DNA from: Mojavia pulchra JT2-VF2
GTDB taxonomy: Bacteria > Cyanobacteriota > Cyanobacteriia > Cyanobacteriales > Nostocaceae
Length of the DNA stretch: 64,000 bases
Direction: 5' to 3'
Assembly (NCBI GenBank): GCA_019359325.1
Contig: JAHHHN010000002.1
Span: 424,761-488,760 of the forward strand
Part shown: positions 42,207 to 49,798 of the stretch, piece after piece
How the letters are laid out: each line of letters opens with the position of its first letter
Numbering within the stretch: position 1 is the stretch's first letter
Position numbers and translations under genes: made by a program
The notes under the pieces: generated by a model
The model's database searches: none
What the model saw: only the letters and a program-made list of their open reading frames with translations
Told to the model about the DNA's origin: nothing

Positions 42207-45023
42207 AGCTTTTCCTTCTGGTTCAAAATAGTGATAAAAATCCAAGTATAGGCGGACTTTCGCCATAGGTACATAATCAATTTTGTCTTGCTTTCGCAAC
42301 CATTTGTTAAGGTAGTGGAAGACATAGAGAGGACTGGTTTCTAAATCTCGTGCTAAATCTGCTAGTTTTCCCCAATCTGGATCGCCATCCTTTTTACGGT
42401 TAACTTCCAAGTGAATAGAGTAAGCAGCAGTGAGAGCATTTAGGGGAGAAAATTCACGCGTTTCTGAACTACGAGGTAGAATGCTATCTAAACGATATTT
42501 ATCTTTTTGAATCAAAGAACGAATCGCTTGATGTTCTCCATCAATTAAAACTGTTTGTTCAAAGTCAGCACCACTAATGAAAGGTGGTACAGGTGATTCT
42601 GATGCTACGACTTTCACATCGAGAACAAGCGGTAACGCTAATGCTAACCAAGCTGGTGTTACCCATGATTCTGTATCTGTAGCGTCTCTTCCAGGCGGTA
42701 AACCTAAAAAGAAAAATGTCAGAGTTTCATGTTCTGGAAAGCTAATTTTAAAAGTCCGGTCATCTTCTGGCTTTAGATTTTCTTTAATCAAGAGAGAATC
42801 AATTTTTTGATAATCATCAATTTGAAACTTTGCAACTTTATTTTCTGCGATAAAATGCTTACGCATTTCGGCATCAAACCGAGTTCGGGAAAATTGCTCA
42901 TAAGCCTTTTGCAAAAATTTATTGGTTTCTGGGGTAAAAAAGTAAGTTGGGTAAAGGTAGAGATAGCGATATTTACGACCTTCAAAATCTGCTCCTACAG
43001 CATTTGTTTGGTTCATCAAAATTTGTCTCAACATAATTTCAATTGACCAAATTGAGCAAATTTGCCGTTTAGCAGCTTGAGCATTAAATAAAATCTGACG
43101 ATTACTGTAGACTTGAGGAGCAAATAAAGTTGCTGATTCCATCTGTTCAGTCACAGTATATGAAGAACTAGAAATTGCACAAACATTTTCTCGTCCTCTA
43201 CCCGTTATTTTGGCAGCATTATAGCGTTTAAGTTCAACTAAAAATGAGTCCGGTTTTGGTTCTATAACTGCGCCTGTTGGTAAAGAAATAACTTGGCTGA
43301 CATAAGTTTTTAAGTCATCCCAGCCATCGGGTATATCCTGAAACTCTGCTAAAATTGGTCTAATAAAAGCAGCAACATGATTTACCATCCCTTTCATAAC
43401 TTCCAGAATTTGAGCAAAGCTTAATCCTGAATGATTGCGAAAGTATTGCGCTGCTAGGTAATACCAATCAAGAGGTACACCACCTGTTTTTTTCAAAGAT
43501 TGAATTTCTCTGACGGCTGGAATTTCTGCTGATAATTCCAAATATTCAGCTAGCTTTTGTGTCAAATCTAAATCAGGAATACTTTTTCTCTGATTTTTTA
43601 GCAGTTGTTTCTGCCAATCATTAACTTTTTCGCACCAACTACCCCAAATCCCCCGACATAGGATATCACCAAACTCCGCTAATCGATCAATGCGAATTTC
43701 ATTAGAAATTTGTAAATTTAAGTGTGCTGATAGTTCGCCTTGTGCTTGATAATTCAGCAAGCTTTCGCCTCGCTTACCAGCAGAAGCAGGTTTTGTGTCT
43801 GGAAGTAGCCGAGAAGCAGCATTAATGCTAACTTCCATTAATTCAACTACATCAAAAAATAACCAGTAATAATCTGCAAATTTAAAACCCTTACCATCAC
43901 GATTAAAACCTGTCTGTCTTTCCTTCAGTTTCTCGGCACATAAGTACTTTATTTTGGTAATAACTTGTTCAGGAATTCCATCAGTTGTAATCGGAGGAGC
44001 ATCAACAGTAGCTAAATAGACAACGCCATCAGGTAGATAAAGTAATGGTGTATAAAACTCTTCAGGATGTGCTGCAATTAAAGCATTATTGAAAATATTT
44101 GTGAGAATTCCACGATTTTCTGCAAGGGAATGATAGGTAAGTTGTAATTGATGATTGCTTAATCTTGCAAGCAATGTAGGTAAACGACTATTTTCTACAT
44201 CTCTCGGATGTTTAATGACTGAAGCAAATAAATCAGATAGTGAAACTAAGTCAATCAAAACCTGTCTAATTCTGCTATCTAGTCTTTCATCATCTAAAGG
44301 TTTTAAGCCACGAGTAATCAAACCTAAATCCGAATCATTTTTAACTCCTGCATTGCTGCTAATTTCAATAATGTCATCGATAAGTTCTTCCCATTGTTCG
44401 CCTAGTAAGTGGTATAAGCCAAAATCTAAAATCTTTTTGGTAATGTATTCACGTCCCAAATTCGGAGCATCTTCTTTTTTTGGTGGTTCTTCTTCCCAAT
44501 TGCGAATGATAAAATTCTGTTCTAACCAATCTCGATAGTCAGGGAATTTTTCATAGTCATGCAACAAATAGGAAACAATAAATACAGACGATTGCAAATC
44601 TTCACAATTACGCTTAACTGGATTTGTGCCTATTCCTTCTGCTTGTAACTTCCTCAAAATTCGATAGCTGGGAAATAGACCATTAAGTAAGTGAGCAAGT
44701 ATAGATTGGTCGCCAGCGTTGTCTCTACGAAGTGGTTTTTTACCTGCTGCTGCGCGTTTTGTATTTATAATTTCTACAGTTACTTCAAAGAATTTACCAC
44801 CCTTAGCAGTTGCACCTGCTAGCTGTCGAATTAAATTAGGTAAGACATAATCTGCAAATTTTTCTATGATGCGCTCGCCTTCATTTCCTTTTGCCTTTTT
44901 TACAGCTTCTTTAAATAACCGAATAGTGAGAAGTTCGCGTTTAACAGGCGATTCATCATCTTCATCTTTTACTGAATCAAAATCTGGTACTTCATCGGGA
45001 AGATTATCATCAAATTCATCCAT
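41709..45023 (-). CDS. cas10d: Type I-D large subunit Cas10d (Csc3) with HD nuclease
   Basis: This 1104-residue protein is the large subunit and, in type I-D, carries the HD nuclease that the helicase lacks. The HD motif is H155-D156 in VSYLLHDYEKFPDY, with H111 in ILAHLLNGLF as a possible upstream ligand. The palm-like middle has no intact GGDD. The C-terminal part (about 900-1104) is helical (RKLTELYRRFYRSKSQYAKA), matching the small subunit Cas11d that is translated separately in known I-D systems. Its ATG overlaps the stop codon of the upstream DUF5615 gene (TAATG), implying translational coupling. Confidence 0.96.
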   Translation of the reverse strand: MDEFDDNLPDEVPDFDSVKDEDDESPVKRELLTIRLFKEAVKKAKGNEGERIIEKFADYVLPNLIRQLAGATAKGGKFFEVTVEIINTKRAAAGKKPLRRDNAGDQSILAHLLNGLFPSYRILRKLQAEGIGTNPVKRNCEDLQSSVFIVSYLLHDYEKFPDYRDWLEQNFIIRNWEEEPPKKEDAPNLGREYITKKILDFGLYHLLGEQWEELIDDIIEISSNAGVKNDSDLGLITRGLKPLDDERLDSRIRQVLIDLVSLSDLFASVIKHPRDVENSRLPTLLARLSNHQLQLTYHSLAENRGILTNIFNNALIAAHPEEFYTPLLYLPDGVVYLATVDAPPITTDGIPEQVITKIKYLCAEKLKERQTGFNRDGKGFKFADYYWLFFDVVELMEVSINAASRLLPDTKPASAGKRGESLLNYQAQGELSAHLNLQISNEIRIDRLAEFGDILCRGIWGSWCEKVNDWQKQLLKNQRKSIPDLDLTQKLAEYLELSAEIPAVREIQSLKKTGGVPLDWYYLAAQYFRNHSGLSFAQILEVMKGMVNHVAAFIRPILAEFQDIPDGWDDLKTYVSQVISLPTGAVIEPKPDSFLVELKRYNAAKITGRGRENVCAISSSSYTVTEQMESATLFAPQVYSNRQILFNAQAAKRQICSIWSIEIMLRQILMNQTNAVGADFEGRKYRYLYLYPTYFFTPETNKFLQKAYEQFSRTRFDAEMRKHFIAENKVAKFQIDDYQKIDSLLIKENLKPEDDRTFKISFPEHETLTFFFLGLPPGRDATDTESWVTPAWLALALPLVLDVKVVASESPVPPFISGADFEQTVLIDGEHQAIRSLIQKDKYRLDSILPRSSETREFSPLNALTAAYSIHLEVNRKKDGDPDWGKLADLARDLETSPLYVFHYLNKWLRKQDKIDYVPMAKVRLYLDFYHYFEPEGKAVNQLRKLTELYRRFYRSKSQYAKANAILKPIDEAADVILKIDKSMASDTDSLIDVVAARLAKLMNNVRRKAAEGKPTLTLVDGKWKPALTSEEERQAVYEFSKYFVKEIFEGSFKSDRARLAGTQLNLIRDTCEYLYRLADDEERKARPQDEPDDIPELELEVSV

Positions 45024-45406
45024 TAATTTTTATCCTTTAGCTCAATTGGTTGATATTCTTGAATATTACCGTTGCTAATTATCCACAACTTTCCCGCCAC
45101 ATCTGCGGCTTCTAAACCAGCAATTAATGTCTCAATAGCTTCACGCCAATCAGCAAATTTAGAACGACCAGGTAAACGTAGTATGATTATTCCTGAATAG
45201 TCTGAAGGATTATATTTCAGACGATTACCAAATCCTCTATCTGAAGTAACTAATATCCTGCCTTCTTGGTGACAAATAACAATTAATTCTTCATCTGGAG
45301 TAGAAGTAAGACCTTGTTCTCTAACTGTTGCAACATCATGCCCTGCTAAACGCAACCATGTAGCCACCCGCAGGCTACCAAGATTTTCATCTAGTTTGAT
45401 ATTCAC
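45023..45406 (-). CDS. DUF5615 PIN-like protein, probable toxin
   Basis: This 127-residue protein matches the DUF5615 (Mut7-C-like, PIN-fold) group: N-terminal MNIKLDENLGSLRVATWLRL with the first acidic pair D6/E7, then AGHDVATVREQGL, SDRGFGNRL (S/T-D-x-D/G-F motif with D in TSDRGF) and IILRLPGR. Such proteins are usually paired with DUF433 antitoxins in cyanobacteria and are thought to be RNases. Its start overlaps the DUF433 stop by four bases (ATGA), and its stop overlaps the cas10d start (TAATG). Its role inside a cas operon is unknown. Confidence 0.88.
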   Translation of the reverse strand: MNIKLDENLGSLRVATWLRLAGHDVATVREQGLTSTPDEELIVICHQEGRILVTSDRGFGNRLKYNPSDYSGIIILRLPGRSKFADWREAIETLIAGLEAADVAGKLWIISNGNIQEYQPIELKDKN

Positions 45407-45663
45407 TTTTTTGTTTCCTTGTGAGTTCCTAAAGGGATTTCAACAAAACAATCCCTTGTCATCTCAGCACCATAAGCGATACAAGCAAGAATGTCTTCTT
45501 TTTCTAAGCTAGGATATTCTTCTAAAATGGTCTCTATTGTTTCTTCTGCTGCTAAAAGGTCGAGAATTAGAGAAACCCAAATACGGTGTCCGCGAATGCA
45601 AGGTTTACCGAAACAAATATTCGGGTCGATGGAAATTCGAGAAAGCAAATCATTGTTAGTCAT
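45403..45663 (-). CDS. DUF433 protein, probable antitoxin
   Basis: This 86-residue protein carries the DUF433 signature: RISIDPNICFGKPCIRGHRI (residues 9-28), then WVSLILDLLAAEETIETILE and EYPSLEKEDILACIAYGAE, a helix-turn-helix domain. DUF433 proteins are antitoxins of DUF5615/PIN partners and often autorepress. Here it is the second gene after cas3 (28-base gap) and overlaps its partner by ATGA. No separate promoter was recognised, so it probably depends on the cas operon. Confidence 0.9.
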   Translation of the reverse strand: MTNNDLLSRISIDPNICFGKPCIRGHRIWVSLILDLLAAEETIETILEEYPSLEKEDILACIAYGAEMTRDCFVEIPLGTHKETKK

Positions 45664-45691
45664 GTAGCTTCACCTCTAATAGCCTTTAGTT

Positions 45692-47824
45692 CTAACATAT
45701 CCATCCTTCATCATCCTTTGGCTTCCAATGCCAAGTTAAGGTTTCCAACAACAGCGCATCTTGTCCAAAAGTAATGGTGTACTGAGGGCTTCTATCCTCT
45801 GGCTCATTCGTGAGGGGGTAAGCTTGAAAGTGCATAGGTAATCCGAGAGTGGCGCGTAAAAAGTTGCGATCGCGGTCTGAAATGAAGCACACTAGTTTAC
45901 GTCTACTCACAGCATCACTAATTTGGTTGATACCGTAACCGTGTCGTTGCGAAATCTCTAAACCTTGTAGTTCGTGTTGTTTATCTGGTAGAACTTGCAC
46001 CTTACCAGATTTAGCTAATTCTCTCAAATTCCCTGGATAATAGAAGTGCCAATCTTCCCGCACATCCCGATAGCCTTTAAACTTTAAATAACACAAAGCT
46101 TTATCAAAGCGAGTAGTAATTACTCCAGCTTTCTCGGCTTTTTCCATAAAGCTATTTTTATCCCATAACTCGAAAATAAAGTTATTGAGAATGCCAGGAA
46201 GATTATACATTTTAAATCTTTCTGCTTCTGGCTCATCTGGATTAGTTAAGTCATAAATTGCACAATCTAACTGGCTACTTCCCCGAAAACTCCTAGCCTC
46301 ATCAATAATTTTTGTCTTTCCTTCACTTTGACAGCGATAAAACTGTGCATTCATCTGTTTAATGCTAATTCCCAAAGCATTTTGAACACTAATGCCAAAT
46401 TTCTTAGCTACCTCTGGATATTTCTCTTTGATATGATAGTTTCCTTGCAGCTTTGAATAGATATAAGCTGACTGTATACCACCCCATTGCTGAGGATATC
46501 GCTCAAACTGATTTTTAAATGTCCAAAATTTATCAATGGCATTTTTAAAACTAATGCGGTCAGAAGTTTCACCATCTTCTAAAGCATGGGATTTATCTGT
46601 AAATAGCCTTGCAACAAGAAAGTTAGGTATTAAAGCATAAGCTTGATAAGCTTCAAAACCTTCATGTCTACCAAGCCTACCAAATCGTTGAATAAAGTTT
46701 CCCGCATCAGCAGCTTCAAAAACTAAGAAATTAATCCGAAAGTCCACGCCGACATCAATTGTAGAAGTACCCAAAAGTAAATCTGCTTCGGTAACTGATT
46801 GAGATTTTTCGGTTTCTCCTGTTAAACCAGTATTTTCTCTAACCTTCCATCGCGGTTCAAAAATAGGTTTTAACTTATCTATTAGCTTTTTAACTGCTGC
46901 GATGGAATTTAAAATAATTGCACCTTTGCTGTTAGGATAGTCTTGAAAAAATTTTAAAATCACCGTTTCAGCATTTTCTTCTATCCATTTATAGCTAGAA
47001 CTAAGATTAGGCTCTATTCCTTGAGCAAAGCATAAGTTAATAGGTTGACTAATCTGCCGCCACCCATTGCTTGAATCATCTGATGAGAATTTGTAAGCTC
47101 CAACAGCATCTGGAGCAATTTCTTTATATCTAAGTTGAGCCTTTTCTAGAAAAGTCTTTAACAATTCGTTAGGTGTAGCAGAAAGGAAGAGAAATTTTTT
47201 ATGAGTATCGCCAGTGTGTTTTATTAAAAGTATTGTATTAATAACACTAGCTACTTGCGGAGATGAAAAAATATGAAACTCATCATAGATAAATAATTTA
47301 TAATTTTCATCTATACGTCTGAATAACCTGTCAGGATTATCTATTTTTCCTCTCAAGTAGTAAAAATTATGGATGTAATGGAAAATATCAGGGTTCGTCA
47401 GCAGGATTTCATAGTTAGTAGAAAAATCTTCTATCCCATCTCGTTTGGAAAACAGCTTACCAGTAGCTATATATTTTTCCAAAATAGCCGCATTTAAGCG
47501 ATTAATTTGAGGTTCGTACTTGGGTTTAAATTCATCTTTGTATCCTTGAACCTGTTTTTCTTGATCTCGTGCGAGTTCATTTGTCGGATACATTGCTAAA
47601 GTGTACGTGCGATTTGTCATTGCTGACAAATAAGCTGCCAAGCTTTTACCATCGCCTGTCATCGCTCTATTGAAGACAACATCAATATTTGGGTCTTGTA
47701 ATGCTTGATAAGTTTCTGCTTGATGCCAAGAAAGCGACCAATCTTTAGGTAATTTCACCCCGTCAGGTGTAGGGACGGTTTGAGAATAAACAGGTTTGAG
47801 ATTTATGCTGTAATTTTCAGACAT
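45692..47824 (-). CDS. cas3: Type I-D helicase Cas3 (HD-less)
   Basis: This 710-residue superfamily 2 helicase unwinds target DNA for the I-D complex. Walker A is MTGDGKS (K60), Walker B/DExH is IYDEFHIF (D181-H184), motif III is LSATPNE (S215-T217), and motif VI is FIQRFGRLGRHEG. There is no N-terminal HD nuclease; in I-D the HD domain lies in Cas10d, and here it is present there. It is the first gene of the operon, divergent from a WYL regulator across a 322-base region with three palindromes. Confidence 0.95.
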   Translation of the reverse strand: MSENYSINLKPVYSQTVPTPDGVKLPKDWSLSWHQAETYQALQDPNIDVVFNRAMTGDGKSLAAYLSAMTNRTYTLAMYPTNELARDQEKQVQGYKDEFKPKYEPQINRLNAAILEKYIATGKLFSKRDGIEDFSTNYEILLTNPDIFHYIHNFYYLRGKIDNPDRLFRRIDENYKLFIYDEFHIFSSPQVASVINTILLIKHTGDTHKKFLFLSATPNELLKTFLEKAQLRYKEIAPDAVGAYKFSSDDSSNGWRQISQPINLCFAQGIEPNLSSSYKWIEENAETVILKFFQDYPNSKGAIILNSIAAVKKLIDKLKPIFEPRWKVRENTGLTGETEKSQSVTEADLLLGTSTIDVGVDFRINFLVFEAADAGNFIQRFGRLGRHEGFEAYQAYALIPNFLVARLFTDKSHALEDGETSDRISFKNAIDKFWTFKNQFERYPQQWGGIQSAYIYSKLQGNYHIKEKYPEVAKKFGISVQNALGISIKQMNAQFYRCQSEGKTKIIDEARSFRGSSQLDCAIYDLTNPDEPEAERFKMYNLPGILNNFIFELWDKNSFMEKAEKAGVITTRFDKALCYLKFKGYRDVREDWHFYYPGNLRELAKSGKVQVLPDKQHELQGLEISQRHGYGINQISDAVSRRKLVCFISDRDRNFLRATLGLPMHFQAYPLTNEPEDRSPQYTITFGQDALLLETLTWHWKPKDDEGWIC

Positions 47825-48146
47825 ATCCTTGATAATTCCTTGTGAATGCTTGGTTTATCGGAAATTTTATGCAAAAAGAATGACAGACTTAGTAAATCTA
47901 ATCAATTTCTGCCACCAATGGCGGCAGTTTTTATATATGTGCTAAGAAATACCACTTATAAATTTCTGCAACCATTGGTTGCAGTTTTTTAGATGGGTAT
48001 AAAACATCTCCAGCCTATTTCTCGCACCAATGGTGCGAGTTTTTCACTGTACTTAAAAACTGTCCGTAACTCGTTGTTATTCCCTATAATGCCATGCAAA
48101 ATAGAAGTTGCCAAGATTTATCCGTATAAAAGTGTCCGTATAAAAT
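47825..48146. promoter_or_regulatory. cas operon / WYL regulator intergenic region
   Basis: This region must contain the promoters of cas3 (minus) and the WYL gene (plus). A TATAAT at 48085-48090 could serve the plus side. Two identical 11-base direct repeats TCCGTATAAAA (48121-48131 and 48135-48145) touch the WYL start codon, and TCCGTA also occurs at 48063-48068. Three 19-bp palindromes at 47909, 47966 and 48021 are listed separately. Confidence 0.6.
47909..48039. repeat. Three 19-bp palindromes with T-tracts, about 56 bp apart
   Basis: 47909-47927 CTGCCACCAATGGCGGCAG, 47966-47984 CTGCAACCATTGGTTGCAG and 48021-48039 CTCGCACCAATGGTGCGAG are each (near-)perfect palindromes preceded by TTT (ATTTCT context) and followed by five or six Ts. 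The core is ACCA[A/T]TGG. Each could be an operator for the adjacent WYL regulator or a tandem series of plus-strand terminators insulating the two units. Confidence 0.85.
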
Positions 48147-49013
48147 ATGAGTCGAAAAGGTCAATCTATTACGCTGTCGATATCAGAACGCGACAAAGCC
48201 GAGCTAGAAGCGATCGCTCGTGAATTCGGTATGATGTGGGGAGAGGAGCCTAACATCTCTAAGTTAATTAAAGCGATCGCTCAACGTAAGTTACTCATCG
48301 GTAAAAACAACAACTGGTCAGAAACCCGCATCAGGGCGTTACATAGATGTATCAATGCGTTGACAGATATCGGGCAGATTGAACAAGCGCAAATTATTGC
48401 AAACTTACTTCTCGAACGCAGCGAACTATCATTACCGTTGCGGGGCGAAATCGAACGTTTCTTAGAGAATTTACCCCCGCCTTGGCGCTTAGAAATAGAC
48501 CGCTATATCTTGCGCGAACAGCCCTTTCAGCTTTCCTATCAAGATGCAGCAGAGCGTGTGTTTAATTTTACCGTTCGCTATGCCAAAATTACGCCCCACG
48601 AAAAGCGGCAATATCTTGATTGCTGGTGCGAAGAGACAGAGGGAAACTCTGATGTGGAAGAATTACGTCATAATTGGAGTTTGCGTTTAGACCGTATTCA
48701 AGAGGCTGCTGTTTTACCTGTTGCTGGCGAGTGGCGTACTGGCTTGGCACAGATAGATGTAGAAATGCATCTACTGGGTAATTTAGGCTTTGCTTATCAA
48801 GCCAAAGCGGAAGATCAAATAAATGAATGGCTACCAGACACACAACGTGTGAAGCGAGTTGTCAGGCGTGTCTTTAGTACCTTTTGGTTTATTCGGGAAG
48901 TGATGCAATATGCACCAGATTGTGTGATTGTATCGCCAGAAGATGTGCAAGCACTCATTCAAAATAAAATTAAAACTCTTTATCAGAACTATGGTTTAGA
49001 TGTATCTTCATAA
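48147..49013 (+). CDS. WYL-domain transcriptional regulator of the CRISPR-Cas I-D locus
   Basis: This 288-residue protein has an N-terminal ribbon-helix-helix-like segment (SITLSISERDKAELEAIAR, then NISKLIKAIAQRKLLIG), a helical middle, and a WYL-type domain (about 125-210) with PFQLSYQDAAERVFNFTVRY, KRQYLDCWCEE and LDRIQEAAVLPV followed by W. WYL regulators next to I-D cas genes are known; Sll7009 of Synechocystis represses that system. It is divergent from cas3, so repression of the operon through the palindromes between them is a reasonable inference. Confidence 0.85.
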   Translation: MSRKGQSITLSISERDKAELEAIAREFGMMWGEEPNISKLIKAIAQRKLLIGKNNNWSETRIRALHRCINALTDIGQIEQAQIIANLLLERSELSLPLRGEIERFLENLPPPWRLEIDRYILREQPFQLSYQDAAERVFNFTVRYAKITPHEKRQYLDCWCEETEGNSDVEELRHNWSLRLDRIQEAAVLPVAGEWRTGLAQIDVEMHLLGNLGFAYQAKAEDQINEWLPDTQRVKRVVRRVFSTFWFIREVMQYAPDCVIVSPEDVQALIQNKIKTLYQNYGLDVSS

Positions 49014-49295
49014 GAGTTGTATGGACTTAAAACGCCTTACTCGAATCAGTTCATCTTCTCACCGAATTTTAGATTTTAGATTTGAAATTTTGGATTGAAG
49101 GATCAAAATTTCAAATCTGAGCGGGTCTGTTACCATAGCGTTCCCGTTCCCTTGAAAATGGTTCCCGCTCTTTAGGGTAGAAAGCGAATTTAAACGTGAT
49201 AATAAATCTAAAATCCACGCATCCAAAATTGTTTGACCTTATCTGTTCCTTATAGGATGTTTGAAAACTTTTTGATGTTGTATTTGAGACTTATA

Positions 49296-49370
49296 GATCC
49301 CCCTAAATCCCCCTTGGAAAGGGGGACTTTGATATATTTCCCCCCTTTCCAAGGGGGGCTAGGGGGGATC
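49296..49370. repeat. Dispersed GATCCCCC palindromic element
   Basis: GATCCCCCTAAATCCCCCTT at the left end pairs with AAGGGGGGCTAGGGGGGATC at the right end, with inner arms CCTTGGAAAGGGGG and CCCCCCTTTCCAAGG. This is a well-known type of long palindrome scattered through cyanobacterial genomes. Confidence 0.8.
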
Positions 49371-49381
49371 AAACGAAATAT

Positions 49382-49597
49382 TTAATACTTCTCAGACATC
49401 CTCTTATAGGGAGTCAATGAAATTTCAACAGACTCGTTTAATTGCGATCGCAGCTTGCAAGATGCTTGGGTTAAAAAGTGGTGTAATCGGTGGTAAGTTA
49501 CCCCTACAGCATTCTTTGCCAGCCGGAATAAGTTTTTTCTCTCACTTTCACCCAATAATCCCCCTAACATAGTGTCTAAACTCTCTTTTTGAGACAA
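49382..49597 (-). pseudogene. IS701-like transposase, N-terminal remnant
   Basis: The minus strand reads MLGGLLGESERKNLFRLAKN and then VTYHRLHHFLTQAS, which resembles the early part of IS701-family transposases (GLLxGERKN...YxxLHHFL). The frame is then diverted: downstream residues (KLRSQLNESVEISLTPYKRM) run through the CRISPR-like repeat at 49406-49429 and stop. No start other than TTG 49597 or an internal ATG (49570) is present. It is most simply a transposase fragment whose rest was lost. Confidence 0.45.
49406..49429. repeat. Orphan degenerate CRISPR repeat
   Basis: These 24 bases (beginning ATAGGGAGTCAATGAAATTT and ending CAAC) match the last 24 bases of the array repeat with two mismatches, in the same orientation, 12.5 kb beyond the array and past the WYL gene. 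The first part of the repeat (GTTTCAATCCCTA) is absent or altered (ATCCTCTT). Confidence 0.75.
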
Positions 49598-49798
49598 TAT
49601 TCAAACTTTTGGTGGGTTGCGTTATACTCTACACACCCTACTTGCCCTGCAATTCTATAGATGCAAGCTAGATGCAAGCATTTTCAGAATGCACTACAGC
49701 CACGTTAAGCTGGATAAAAGTAGCAATTTGTTGCGCTTTTTATGATGAAATTTGCTGTTACTGCTAATTTTTAAGTTTCCCTGCTTGAGATACCTGGA

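Larger units (their letters stand above)
49014..49798. other. Outer flank of the CRISPR-Cas locus: hairpins and remnants
   Basis: No intact gene was seen in this 785-base stretch. It contains a 15-bp perfect inverted repeat (49078-49092 with 49104-49118, AGATTTGAAATTTTG), a C/G-rich dispersed palindrome (49296-49370), an orphan CRISPR-like half repeat (49406-49429) and an IS701-like fragment (49382-49597). The promoter of terC should lie near its right end. Confidence 0.6.

Noticed and set aside
47909..48039. Reading the three palindromes as a mini CRISPR array
   Set aside because: The repeated unit is only about 19-30 bases, imperfectly conserved and palindromic, unlike the 37-base repeat of the locus; operator or terminator roles fit better.
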